Source: Mycobacterium sp. OAS707 | GTDB lineage: Bacteria; Actinomycetota; Actinomycetes; Mycobacteriales; Mycobacteriaceae | Length of the DNA stretch: 64,000 nt | Assembly: GCF_014873705.1 (NCBI RefSeq) | Contig: NZ_JADBDS010000004.1 | Span: forward strand, 496,001 to 560,000 | Reading direction: 5' to 3' | In this document: positions 16,361-25,131 of the stretch, one piece after another | Layout of the letters: each line of letters opens with the position of its first letter | Position numbering within the stretch: position 1 is the first letter of the stretch | The notes under the pieces: generated by a model | Databases searched by the model: none | Told to the model about the DNA's origin: nothing | The model's input: the letters and a program-made list of their open reading frames with translations, nothing else | Program-made: the position numbers and the translations under genes

Positions 16361-17535
16361 GAGCTGGTCGCCGCCGAGAGGGCGCGGCTGACCTCAGCGG
16401 CGATCCGGCGGTGGCTCACCGCACTGAAGAAAGTCGTAAGCGCCCACGTCATATACCGGTCAGGGATCACCGCGGCGGGCCGCAGGACGGGTTCACCGTG
16501 CGACACCTGCAGCGAGGTCACCCGCGACACCGCCGCCACACTTCGGCGCCGAGTCTTTTCGTACCAGCGCAACGCTTTCGCCAAGTCGCCGTCCCGCCGA
16601 TCCGCGATTGCCTTACACAGCACCATCGTGTCGAGCAGCGCCTGGTTGGTTCCCTGGGCGAGGGTTGGCGGCATCGTGTGGGCGGCGTCGCCGAGCAGCG
16701 TCATCGGCCCGCGCCCCGGCGGTGGTATCGGATGCCGAAAATGCGGATACGGCGAATCGGCGAGATCGTCGTCGGTCAGCGTGACCAGTAGCGAGTCGAC
16801 GGCCTCGCACCACCCGGTGAAATGCTCACGGATCACGTCAATCGGTTGTTGCGGCCGAACGAAGCCGTAGGACCACGGCAAGTCGAACCACCACTGCACC
16901 TCGGAGCCGCCTGCCGGCCACAGCCCCAGGTTTCCGCGCTCACCGATGACCAACAGTGCGACGCGCTTATCGGCGATACCGCGATGTGTGGCCAGCCCCT
17001 GCCAACTGCACCACCCGGTCGGCTCGGCGTCGCCGGCGCCGAGAATGTCGCGCACCTTCGAATGCAGTCCGTCGGCGCCGACCAACAGGTCGCCCTCGGC
17101 TGCGGCGCCGTCCTCGAACTCGACCCGCACACCGCCGTCACCACCGGCCACGTTCGCGGCCCGGCAGCCGTAGCGGATGCGATCGGTCGGGAAACGCTCG
17201 AGCAGCCGCTCGAGGACGACGCGCCGCGGAACCATCCGCACCGGTGCGCCCAATCGGTCGGTCATTGCGGTCAGGTCCATCGTGACGAGGGGGCGACCCG
17301 TAGAGGTCACCACGCGCACGGCCGAAAGCTCCTGGCCTGCGCCACCCATGTCGACGCCGAGCTGCTCGAGGACCGTCGCGCCGTTGGACCAGATGGTGAC
17401 GGCGCCGCCGCCCGGCTGAGCCTCGGGTCGCTGTTCGAAGACCGTTACGTCGTGTCCGTCGCGCAGCAATCCCCTGGCGACGGAGATGCCACCCACACCC
17501 GCGCCGACGACGAGGACCCGTAGCCTCCGCCCCAC
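16357..17535 (-). CDS. FAD-dependent monooxygenase
   Basis: A 392-residue group A flavoprotein hydroxylase. GAGVGGISVARGL is the FAD-binding GxGxxG loop, GADGLHSKVR the NAD(P)H/FAD DG motif, and LLGDAAHTMPPTLAQG the GD motif that binds FAD ribose. Such enzymes use NAD(P)H and O2 to hydroxylate or epoxidise aromatic or isoprenoid substrates (PobA, salicylate hydroxylase and zeaxanthin epoxidase relatives). The start is a GTG and the stop overlaps the DUF4389 start. The gene diverges from the GT-C glycosyltransferase across 42 bases. Confidence 0.9.
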   Translation of the reverse strand: MGRRLRVLVVGAGVGGISVARGLLRDGHDVTVFEQRPEAQPGGGAVTIWSNGATVLEQLGVDMGGAGQELSAVRVVTSTGRPLVTMDLTAMTDRLGAPVRMVPRRVVLERLLERFPTDRIRYGCRAANVAGGDGGVRVEFEDGAAAEGDLLVGADGLHSKVRDILGAGDAEPTGWCSWQGLATHRGIADKRVALLVIGERGNLGLWPAGGSEVQWWFDLPWSYGFVRPQQPIDVIREHFTGWCEAVDSLLVTLTDDDLADSPYPHFRHPIPPPGRGPMTLLGDAAHTMPPTLAQGTNQALLDTMVLCKAIADRRDGDLAKALRWYEKTRRRSVAAVSRVTSLQVSHGEPVLRPAAVIPDRYMTWALTTFFSAVSHRRIAAEVSRALSAATSS

Positions 17536-17577
17536 GCAAACAGGCTACGACGAAGACTCTGGCAACATAGCCGTCTG

Positions 17578-19047
17578 ATGAGACTGAGGCCGGCCGCGCT
17601 CGACCCCCTGATCGTCGGGGTGCTTGGCGCCGCAGTCAGCCTTGGCGGCGCCGCGCGCCCGTCCTTCTGGTACGACGAGGCCGCCACCATTTCGGCCGCA
17701 TACAGCCGATCGCTGCCGCAGCTGTGGCAGATGTTGGGCAATGTCGACGCCGTTCACGGCCTGTACTACCTGCTGATGCACGCCTGGTTTCACGTCTTCC
17801 CGCCGACGGAGTTCTGGTCTCGGGCGCCAAGCGGCCTTGCGGTTGGAGTCGCGGCGGCCGGCACAGTTGTGTTGGGCGGGCAGTTTTCGTCGAGAACCGT
17901 CGCGGTGAGCTCCGGGGTGCTGTGCGCGATACTGCCGCGAGCGACGTGGGCGGGCATCGAGGCTCGACCGTACGCGCTTTCGATGATGGCAGCCGTCTGG
18001 CTCACCGTGCTGCTCATCTATGCGTCGCGCCGGAACAATCCTTGGCTCTGGCTGTCGTATGCGGTCGCAGCGGCGGGTTCGGTTTTGCTCGACGTTTATC
18101 TGGCGCTGATGTTGTTGGCGCACAGCGTCTTTCTGCTCACGTTCCGGCGCTCGCTACCTGTGCTTGTCAGATTCGCCGTCGCGTCGGTGGCGGCGTGTGG
18201 CGCCGTGACGCCGTTCGTTCTCGAGGCCATGGGTCAGGTGCACCAGATCGTCTGGATCGCGCCGGTCGGCCACCGCACCATCGAAGACGTTGCGATCCAA
18301 CAGTATTTCGAGAGAAGCCCGCCGTTCACGATCGTCTCGGCATTGGTGGCGGCGGCGGCCGTCGTGGTGTGGCTCTGCACATCGAAGCGCCCGGCTGCAG
18401 AAGAGCGGCAACTGCTTACGCTGGCCATCGCGTGGCTGGTGATACCGACCGCGGCGATACTGCTCTGGTCGGCGTTCGTGGTGCCGATCTACACGCCCCG
18501 CTACCTGTGCTTCACCGCGCCGGCGGTCGCACTGGCGCTGGGCGTCTGCATCGGCGCCCTTTCGTTAAGGCCGTGGGTGGCGGCCGCCGTGCTCGGTGTA
18601 TTCGCTATCGCCGCAGCACCGAATTATCTTCTGGTGCAACGCGGTCCGTATGCAAAGTACGGGATGGACTACAGCCAGGTGGCCGATCTGATCACCGCGA
18701 AAGCCACGCCCGGTGATTGTCTGCTGGTCAACGACACCGTGACCTTCATGCCCGCTCCGATGCGCCCGTTGCTGGCTGCACGTCCTGACGCCTACCGGCC
18801 GCTGGCCGACCTCAGCCTGTGGCAGCGCGCCACGGACCGCAACGATGTCTTCGACACCAACCTCATTCCGGAGGCAACCGCAGGGCCGTTGAGCGATTGC
18901 CACGTCGTCTGGATCATCACCCAGTCCGACACACCCGGCCATCGCTTCGAAGACACTGCGGCATATGCGGTTCCCAACGGCCAGGGCTTCCGGTTCCTCG
19001 ACCGGTGGTCGTTCAACCTGGTTCAGGTCATCAAGGCAGCGAAATAG
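17578..19047 (+). CDS. GT-C family membrane glycosyltransferase
   Basis: A 489-residue polytopic protein with about ten to twelve helices. The first extracytoplasmic loop carries RPSFWYDEAATISAA, where the DE pair is the catalytic acidic motif of GT-C enzymes. GT-C proteins transfer mannose, arabinose or similar sugars from polyprenyl-phosphate donors on the outer leaflet. A shorter soluble C-terminal part follows the last helix. In mycobacteria this class builds PIM/LAM and arabinogalactan or mannosylates proteins; which applies here is not visible. Its stop lies four bases from the convergent GH16 gene. Confidence 0.82.
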   Translation: MRLRPAALDPLIVGVLGAAVSLGGAARPSFWYDEAATISAAYSRSLPQLWQMLGNVDAVHGLYYLLMHAWFHVFPPTEFWSRAPSGLAVGVAAAGTVVLGGQFSSRTVAVSSGVLCAILPRATWAGIEARPYALSMMAAVWLTVLLIYASRRNNPWLWLSYAVAAAGSVLLDVYLALMLLAHSVFLLTFRRSLPVLVRFAVASVAACGAVTPFVLEAMGQVHQIVWIAPVGHRTIEDVAIQQYFERSPPFTIVSALVAAAAVVVWLCTSKRPAAEERQLLTLAIAWLVIPTAAILLWSAFVVPIYTPRYLCFTAPAVALALGVCIGALSLRPWVAAAVLGVFAIAAAPNYLLVQRGPYAKYGMDYSQVADLITAKATPGDCLLVNDTVTFMPAPMRPLLAARPDAYRPLADLSLWQRATDRNDVFDTNLIPEATAGPLSDCHVVWIITQSDTPGHRFEDTAAYAVPNGQGFRFLDRWSFNLVQVIKAAK

Positions 19048-19050
19048 GCG

Positions 19051-19875
19051 CTACCAGACCCTGATCCAGTCGATGAGCATCGAGGACGGGAAGGTGCCGC
19101 CTGCAGGATCGCCTGCACCCACGCCACCGACCGCGAGCGTGAACATCGGTGATAGCCAGTAGCCGGGGTTGTTGAACGGCCACCGCAAGTCAGTCACGTT
19201 GCCGTGCACCGGAATCGGCTTCGGTGGGACGGTGAAGTACGGCTTGGCGCCGTCGACGTAATCGCGCCAGAACTTGAACCCGTCGAGGTCCCAGCGCATC
19301 CGCCAGGTGTGCCACGCGCCGTCGACCATGCCGGGGATCGACTTGCCCTCCCAGGTCTTCCCGTTGGAAGCGGCGTGCACGGTGGTTCCGGGAGCCCATT
19401 CCCCGTTGCCGTACCACTCGAACATGTCGACCTCGCCGTCGGGCAGCGGATCCTCGTTCACCGCCCAATACGCCGGCCAGAGGCCGGGGAAGAGGCAGTC
19501 GAGTTTGATGCGCGCCTCCCACGTGTGGCCGATCGGCACTCGCCAATTGCCGCGCAGCTTGCCGGTGTAGTACTGGCCGTCGAAGTCATGGGTGGCCATC
19601 AGGACGAGGTTGGAGTTGCCGTCGAGGAACACGTTTCGGCGATCGTCGCGGTAGATCCCGTCGACCGGCGGGAACACGTCGTCCTGCCAGGTCTGCACCG
19701 TCCAGTTCGCCGGATTGGGTCCCGCACCCATCGGGCCGTCGAAGTCATCGGAGAACAGGTAGGAACCGGTGTCACCGCTTGGCGGCGCAGCTCCGACCTT
19801 CGGTAGCGGGATAGCGGCGGCCAGCGCACCGAGCCCGGCCATCAACATCATGTTTCGACGATCCATCTGAGGCAC
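19051..19875 (-). CDS. Exported GH16 glycoside hydrolase (beta-glucanase-like)
   Basis: A 274-residue exported enzyme. The N-terminus has a twin-arginine-like MDRRNMMLMAG and an Ala-rich core, compatible with Tat or Sec export. The catalytic motif GEVDMFEWYGN fits the GH16 ExDxxE signature (nucleophile and acid/base Glu). W-rich strands such as WEARIKLDCLFPGLWPAYW complete the beta-jelly roll. It resembles, from memory, Rv0315 of M. tuberculosis, annotated as a beta-1,3-glucanase. The GTG start is backed by AGGG; ATG 19866 is the alternative. GH16 members hydrolyse beta-1,3/1,4-glucans or galactans. Confidence 0.88.
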   Translation of the reverse strand: MPQMDRRNMMLMAGLGALAAAIPLPKVGAAPPSGDTGSYLFSDDFDGPMGAGPNPANWTVQTWQDDVFPPVDGIYRDDRRNVFLDGNSNLVLMATHDFDGQYYTGKLRGNWRVPIGHTWEARIKLDCLFPGLWPAYWAVNEDPLPDGEVDMFEWYGNGEWAPGTTVHAASNGKTWEGKSIPGMVDGAWHTWRMRWDLDGFKFWRDYVDGAKPYFTVPPKPIPVHGNVTDLRWPFNNPGYWLSPMFTLAVGGVGAGDPAGGTFPSSMLIDWIRVW

Positions 19876-19990
19876 GAGGTGAACCCTAAAGGTTGATCAA
19901 GTGACCGTGCGCGATTTGTCGGCGGTTTTTGTGAATTTGATTAGAGCGGTAGTGTCGGAACCGATTTATCTCCGATCGGGGAGCGACCAG

Positions 19991-21085
19991 GTGGACCTCG
20001 TACTCGGCCTCGCGATGACGTCGGCAGACGTGCGGTGGGTGCTGGTAGCGGGCCCGACGGGCGAGGGCGCCACCATCTGTCGCGACGCCGTCGATTTCGA
20101 CACGCTGGACGACATCGTCGCCGCGGTGGGGGATCACACTCTGCACGCCATTGGTGTCACCTGGGCAAACGAGGCCGAAGCAGCGGCGTCCACCCTGCTC
20201 GACGCGCTCGCGGACCGGGGTTTGTACAACGTCATCACGGTCTGTCAGGAGGAGGCCGCCGACTCGCTCGCCGCCGGCATCGCAGATCGCGGCGGCTATG
20301 GCGACGTCGCGGTGTGCATCGTCGAACCCGACGAGGCGCTGGTGGCCCTGGTCGACGCCGAAGGGGTGCGGACCGAGTGGGTCGCGGCGGACGCCGACGC
20401 GATGCTCGCCGAACTGGATTCCGCCGACAGCCATCCCGAAGCGATCTTCGTGCTGGGTTCGGCGGACGACCTCGACTCGATCGCCGCCGCTTTCCACGGT
20501 GCCGCGGTTCCGGTCATCACGGCCGAGCAGGCCGATCTGGCACTGGCCAGAGGCGCCGCATTGGCGGCTGCGCGGGCGGTCAACGCACTCGATGCGCCGC
20601 CCACCCGCTGGCGCAGGCCGTCGAGGATCGCCGCGCTGACATCGGTCGCGGCCGCGGCGGTGGTGGCCTTCGTCGTTTCATTGTCCGCCGCACTGAGCAT
20701 CGGCCTGATACCAGACAGGGATTCGACTGAGCCGCAACGCGATACCGCGGCCACCACCGATCAGCCGGCACAGTCGCCACCTGTCACTTCGGTCGCACAG
20801 GCTGCGCCGCAACCCGTTCCGGTCGCGCCACCACCACCGCCACCTGCCGCCGTCACGCCACCACCGGCCCAGACGATCGTCGAGGCCGCGGCGCCCGTAC
20901 CGGACGCGATTCCGATGATCGAGCCGCCGGACGCTCCGGCACCAGCGCCTCCCCCGGCCTACGTACCGCCCCCTGCGCCGGCATATGTTCCACCGCCGCC
21001 GCAACCGCGGCTGCGCGACCGGATCATCGAACGCATCCCGATCATCAACCGATTCCACGAGCCGCAGTACCCGAACGGGAACTAG
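19991..21085 (+). CDS. Membrane protein with N-terminal DUF7159-like domain and Pro-rich tail
   Basis: A 364-residue protein starting at a GTG behind GGGAGCGACCAG; a longer frame from 19901 lacks a good site. The N-terminal 200 residues (VDLVLGLAMTSADVRWVLVAG) resemble an actinobacterial DUF7159 domain, perhaps a degenerate actin-like ATPase fold, but this is from memory. A single helix lies near residues 213-239 (AAAAVVAFVVSLSAALSIGL). The C-terminal 120 residues are Pro/Ala-rich, ending in RLRDRIIERIPIINRFHEPQ. It is convergent with the zinc-ribbon membrane protein gene, with four bases of overlap. Confidence 0.75.
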   Translation: MDLVLGLAMTSADVRWVLVAGPTGEGATICRDAVDFDTLDDIVAAVGDHTLHAIGVTWANEAEAAASTLLDALADRGLYNVITVCQEEAADSLAAGIADRGGYGDVAVCIVEPDEALVALVDAEGVRTEWVAADADAMLAELDSADSHPEAIFVLGSADDLDSIAAAFHGAAVPVITAEQADLALARGAALAAARAVNALDAPPTRWRRPSRIAALTSVAAAAVVAFVVSLSAALSIGLIPDRDSTEPQRDTAATTDQPAQSPPVTSVAQAAPQPVPVAPPPPPPAAVTPPPAQTIVEAAAPVPDAIPMIEPPDAPAPAPPPAYVPPPAPAYVPPPPQPRLRDRIIERIPIINRFHEPQYPNGN

Positions 21086-22941
21086 CGTCGCGAATTGTCG
21101 CGCCAGATAAAGCTGTTCACGTACTTGCCCATATCCAACGCCAGCTGCATGTTCACCCCGGACGGGTGGCCGCTGCCGAAGTCGGGGCTGAATTCGTGGT
21201 ATGGACCGATCGCCGCTGCCACCAACGCGTAGTTGTTCTTGATGGCCACCATCACCACCAACCGCAGCCGCGTGAAGGTGCCGGACGTATCTTGCGGGTA
21301 CTCGTCTTTGACCACACCGTAACCAGGGTGATAGCCGACCATCGCGTTGGGAATCTCGTAATCCGTTGTGGCATCAGGATATTTCTCGTCGACCAGCTTC
21401 TCGGCGAGCTGCTTCGATGTTTTGCCCTCCGCCGGCACGCCGAAGAACTGCATGGTGCCGGTGTCACCGGCCTTGAAGTCGACGTTCACGCCGTCGGGCT
21501 CCAACGCCACCTCGTATGCCGTTCCAGCGCGCGGATATTGGACGGAAAACTTGCCGTCGCTGGACATGAACCACGGATTCGTCTCGACTGGCTTGCCGAT
21601 GGGGGGCTGCCCGCAATCGGGCGGACAAACGAAGCGCGGAACGCTCGGTGTCGTCAGCACCGACATGGTCACCGCCGCGGCGGTCACCACGACCGCCCCA
21701 GCACCGAGTGCCGTCAGCAGCCGGGTGTGTGTGGTGTGAGGCGCGGGCGCCGTCTGATAGGAGTCTGCAGGCGCCGCATACCCGGGCCGCGCCACGGCAG
21801 CCCCGACCGGCGCGCGCCGCGCGGCGCGCGCCGTTCGCGACGCAGCGCGGGTTGCGACCCCGCAGTTCGGGCAGAAAGCCGTATTCGGCACCACATGGTC
21901 GCAGTGCGGGCACAGCACATACCGGTTCGGGTCGCTGTCATCCTGCGCCTCGTGTAGCAACATGGCCTGCTGCCCAATTCGCAAGGCCAGCAAGGCAATC
22001 ACCGTCACCGCCAGGTGCAGCCCGACGTGTAGGCCCTGGAAGAACGGCAGCGACTCGGCCAGTCCCAGTACGGCGTAGAGAACAAGTGCGACGACGATGC
22101 TCGTCGCGAGCAGAATGCTCGCAGGCCCTCGGCTGACGTCGGCGGGCCGGGTGAACCACAGCGCCGCGCCGACCAAACCGCCGATCGCGGCCGCGGTCAA
22201 TGGCAGTGCGACACCCTGGATCGCGGCTTGAACCAGAAGATCACTGACCGGTCGGCCGGCATCGGCACGCGGGCCGGTGGCGAATTGGGGAGCCATCCGG
22301 GCCAGCGTCGCGGCCGCGGTGAAACCGATGGCGCCCAGCGCGCCGAACACGAACCCGTCCAACGACTCTCGGGTTGACGGTCTGAGCAGTCGAAGCACAA
22401 TGGCCGGGGTGATCGTGAGGATGGCGGCAATGACCGCGACGGCAACTCCCGTGAGCACCGTCGCGGTGTCGGTCTCGACGTCCCCGAGCGCAGCGTCGTA
22501 TGTTTGCGCGACGACCCCACCGCTCAACAGAGCCCATCCCACCCCGAGACCGATACCGAGCATCGCGGTCAGGATCAACGAACCGATCGGCAGATCGTCG
22601 TCGATATCGGTCTCGTGCAGGTACAGGCCGAACAAGAGCGGAAGTCCGACCGCGCAAACCGCGGTGAGCGGCGCCTGCCAGCGCAGCAGTGCGAACACGA
22701 CCAACAGGAGAAACAACAGCGCCATCCCCGCCCGGAACGCGGCACGCGAGCGGTGCGGCAGATGGGGGAACAAGGTACTCGCGATCGACAAGCGCAGTAC
22801 GTGTTCTCCGGCCGCCGCGGCAGACGCACCCATGCGCAGTCGGCCTCGGCCGTCGCCGCGCTGGGCCAACAAATGCGCGCCGCATGTGCCGCAATACGCG
22901 GCGGCTGGCACATCCATGTCGCAAACGGCGCAGTGCATCAT
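21082..22941 (-). CDS. Zinc-ribbon multi-pass membrane protein
   Basis: A 619-residue protein. Cys4, Cys7, Cys17 and Cys20 form a first zinc ribbon at the extreme N-terminus. Seven or eight hydrophobic helices follow. A second zinc ribbon (CPHC, then CPNC) lies near residue 350, then a basic linker, one more helix, and an extracytoplasmic C-terminal domain with DGKFSVQYPRAGTAYEV. Double-zinc-ribbon membrane proteins recur in Actinobacteria with no assigned function. The start overlaps the S53 protease stop (ATGA), so the protein belongs to the protease/lipoprotein transcription unit. The C-terminal domain could receive a signal or a peptide outside the cell; that is conjecture. Confidence 0.8.
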   Translation of the reverse strand: MMHCAVCDMDVPAAAYCGTCGAHLLAQRGDGRGRLRMGASAAAAGEHVLRLSIASTLFPHLPHRSRAAFRAGMALLFLLLVVFALLRWQAPLTAVCAVGLPLLFGLYLHETDIDDDLPIGSLILTAMLGIGLGVGWALLSGGVVAQTYDAALGDVETDTATVLTGVAVAVIAAILTITPAIVLRLLRPSTRESLDGFVFGALGAIGFTAAATLARMAPQFATGPRADAGRPVSDLLVQAAIQGVALPLTAAAIGGLVGAALWFTRPADVSRGPASILLATSIVVALVLYAVLGLAESLPFFQGLHVGLHLAVTVIALLALRIGQQAMLLHEAQDDSDPNRYVLCPHCDHVVPNTAFCPNCGVATRAASRTARAARRAPVGAAVARPGYAAPADSYQTAPAPHTTHTRLLTALGAGAVVVTAAAVTMSVLTTPSVPRFVCPPDCGQPPIGKPVETNPWFMSSDGKFSVQYPRAGTAYEVALEPDGVNVDFKAGDTGTMQFFGVPAEGKTSKQLAEKLVDEKYPDATTDYEIPNAMVGYHPGYGVVKDEYPQDTSGTFTRLRLVVMVAIKNNYALVAAAIGPYHEFSPDFGSGHPSGVNMQLALDMGKYVNSFIWRDNSRR

Positions 22942-24527
22942 CGCGGGGCACTGCCCCTCTGGATGTCCAACAGGTCACGGACGAGGTAGTCGACGTTGGG
23001 ACTTCCGAGGCCAGTCACCACGTCGTAGCCCGGCTGCGAGGTATCAACGGCGTTGCCACCAAAGCCGATGTCGCGGAACGCGGGCCGATTCGCCCCTGCC
23101 GCAACGCGATACAGCAGTGGGTTGATGTTGCCCAGCTGCTTTCCGCCATGCGCAAGCAGGTACTGATTCATCAGCACCGTGAGCGCGGCCCAGATCGGCG
23201 CCGCCTGCGATGTCCCCGCGCCAACCGCGTCCTGCCCGTTGAACACGATCCTCACTCCGGTGAAAGGGTCGGCGACAGCCGCGACATCCGGGGCCAACCG
23301 CCGGTGCCTGACGTCGCGTTCGATCGACAGGCTGCCCTGCCACGAGGGGCGGTCGAACAACGCCGACACTCCTCCGCTGGTGCCCTGCGACAACGGTGAG
23401 TCGATCCAGGCGCGTTCACTCATCCAGCCGCCGTTCTCGTCTGTCGACAAGGTGGTGCCGCCAACCGACGTCATCGTCGGGAGCGACGAAACCGCGTCCA
23501 GCCCAATGTCATCCGGTCCGGGAGGTGCCGACCACTCGTCGCCACCCTTGCATTCCAGGCCCGCCGTGTCGCCGCTCGCGTCGAACGCAGAGGTGCCGCG
23601 CTTCTGCGCGGCCGCAAGGGCCGCCTCGATGGGAGCCAGGTCGGCGGCCCTGACCAACGCGTCGCAGCCCCACCCGATCGAGAGGCTCCACACCGCGCCC
23701 GGAAACTGCCTGTCCACCGATTCGAACAGCTGCCCGATCTTCTCGTAGGCGCCGTCTCCTTCGACGGTGGGTCTGGCGTTGACGACGACCTTCTGTGCCT
23801 CGGGCGCAATCGCATGTGCGACTTCGAGATCCATCACGGTCTCGGCGCCGGACGGGCCCGGCTGACCACCGACCACAACCGGTGTGAAGCGTGGCAATCC
23901 CGACGAGTCGGCGAACGCGTCGAGGTCACCCTGGTCGTATCCGCTGAATTCGAAGAACACGATGGTCGCGCCCTTGCCGGTGAAGCCGGCGGCGGCCAGC
24001 GGGCCCGCGTTGTACGCCTCCAGTAGCGCCTTCGGGTTGAGCCCGCCATCGGGTACGTCCAGCGGCAGCAATCCCGGCCTTGCCTCATGGTGCGGGGTGT
24101 AGCCCAGGATTCGGCCCAGCGCCGTGACGGCATCGCGGACCGGCGCCGGGACCGCCGGCTGTTGCGGCGACGCGTAGAACACCTGCCCCTTGCGGCCCCG
24201 GTAATCCTTCACCGGCACGTCGAACGCCGCTGCCACGTCTTGCGCGGCACCCTCGACGACGGCCCACGCGTCCCCCGGTCGCCACCGCACCGACATCCGG
24301 TGTGTGCCCGCCCATTGGATCAGCGTCTGCGGGCGTGCCGAGTCGGGCAGCGACGCCGTGAGCTGCACGCCGCCGTTCCGGGACGGGCCGAGATCCATTG
24401 AGCCGGCCAGTAATAACGCCAGCGGACCACCGATGACGTTGCGGTCGGCCGGCATCGACTCGGCACGTGCCCCCGCGGCGAGCAGGAGCGCACCCACCGC
24501 GAGGATGGCCAGCAGCCGGTGGTGCAC
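22938..24527 (-). CDS. S53 family serine protease (sedolisin/kumamolisin-like), exported
   Basis: A protein of about 529 residues starting from a GTG (MHHRLLAILAVGALLL). The signal peptide ends near AGARA. It has a pro-domain like kumamolisin (RWRPGDAWAVVEGA to KGQVFYASPQQPA) and a catalytic domain. ETVMDLE supplies the Glu/Asp of the Glu-Asp-Ser triad and GTSQAAPIWAAL the nucleophile Ser. The Ca2+ site includes FRDIGFG and the late YDVVTGLGSPN. S53 enzymes are acid serine-carboxyl endopeptidases. A longer frame starting at 24731 is a basic low-complexity shadow of the lipoprotein gene and was rejected. It is cotranscribed with the lipoproteins upstream and the zinc-ribbon protein downstream. 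Confidence 0.88.
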   Translation of the reverse strand: MHHRLLAILAVGALLLAAGARAESMPADRNVIGGPLALLLAGSMDLGPSRNGGVQLTASLPDSARPQTLIQWAGTHRMSVRWRPGDAWAVVEGAAQDVAAAFDVPVKDYRGRKGQVFYASPQQPAVPAPVRDAVTALGRILGYTPHHEARPGLLPLDVPDGGLNPKALLEAYNAGPLAAAGFTGKGATIVFFEFSGYDQGDLDAFADSSGLPRFTPVVVGGQPGPSGAETVMDLEVAHAIAPEAQKVVVNARPTVEGDGAYEKIGQLFESVDRQFPGAVWSLSIGWGCDALVRAADLAPIEAALAAAQKRGTSAFDASGDTAGLECKGGDEWSAPPGPDDIGLDAVSSLPTMTSVGGTTLSTDENGGWMSERAWIDSPLSQGTSGGVSALFDRPSWQGSLSIERDVRHRRLAPDVAAVADPFTGVRIVFNGQDAVGAGTSQAAPIWAALTVLMNQYLLAHGGKQLGNINPLLYRVAAGANRPAFRDIGFGGNAVDTSQPGYDVVTGLGSPNVDYLVRDLLDIQRGSAPR

Positions 24528-24540
24528 CCGAATCTGCGGG

Positions 24541-24816
24541 TTACGGAACGCCGTTGATACCGGGGTGCTGGCCTGGCGGAACATTGGGCGCCGGGGTCGC
24601 CTGAACGGGCGGCGTGAAGAGGTTCCCGCCGGTTGGGTTGATGCTCTTCTCCGTCGGCGCTGCAGCCGGGGACGTGGTCGTCGTCGTCGTGGTCGTCGTC
24701 GTGGTTTCGGGTGCTTTTTCTTCCTTGGCACATGCGGCGGTCATCGCGCCCATCGCGATGATCGCGGAGACGCCAGCAACGGCCGCGACGCGACGACCCA
24801 AGAGATGTGAATCCAT
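24541..24816 (-). CDS. Small Thr-rich lipoprotein (copy 2 of a tandem pair)
   Basis: A 91-residue lipoprotein. The signal peptide ends in a lipobox-like AMTAAC, followed by KEEKAPE, a run of about eleven Thr and a Pro/Ala linker. A block TEKSINPTGGNLFTPPV is shared almost exactly with the neighbouring upstream gene. ATAGATAGGA lies eight bases upstream and is also shared. The Thr run may be O-mannosylated, as in many mycobacterial lipoproteins. It lies 14 bases before the S53 protease start. Function unknown. Confidence 0.85.
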   Translation of the reverse strand: MDSHLLGRRVAAVAGVSAIIAMGAMTAACAKEEKAPETTTTTTTTTTTSPAAAPTEKSINPTGGNLFTPPVQATPAPNVPPGQHPGINGVP

Positions 24817-24846
24817 TGTGCAGTCCTATCTATGTCGTAGCTGGCG

Positions 24847-25131
24847 CTAGTTGTTGCGGTGAACGCCGGGAGGCGCTGTCGGTGCCGGAGGCGCGTAGAC
24901 CGGCGGCGTGAACAGGTTGCCTCCTGTCGGGTTGATGCTCTTCTCCGAGGGTGCCGCGGGCGGCGGCGCCGCGGAGGTAGTGGTCGACGTGGTGGTGGTG
25001 GTCGTTGTAGTCGACGTCTCGGGCGCTTTCTGCTCTTCCTTTGCGCACGATGCCGTTACGCCGACCATCACGACGATCGCCGCACCTCCGGCAACAGCCG
25101 CAACACGACGAACCAGGCGTAATGACTCCAT
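24847..25131 (-). CDS. Small Thr-rich lipoprotein (copy 1 of a tandem pair)
   Basis: A 94-residue lipoprotein with lipobox-like VTASC, KEEQKAPE, a Thr/Ser run, a Pro/Ala linker and the conserved block SEKSINPTGGNLFTPPV, then VYAPPAPTAPPG. It is a paralogue of the next gene; the leader element ATAGATAGGA is also duplicated, seven bases upstream of its ATG. It is the promoter-proximal gene of the unit ending in the zinc-ribbon membrane protein. The 3' tails of the two copies differ (HRNN against HPGINGVP). Confidence 0.85.
   Translation of the reverse strand: MESLRLVRRVAAVAGGAAIVVMVGVTASCAKEEQKAPETSTTTTTTTTSTTTSAAPPPAAPSEKSINPTGGNLFTPPVYAPPAPTAPPGVHRNN

Noticed and set aside
24541..24731. Arg/Lys-rich N-terminal extension of the S53 protease
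   Set aside because: It is the frame shadow of the Thr run in the small lipoprotein and has no protein-like features; the signal peptide begins at GTG 24527.
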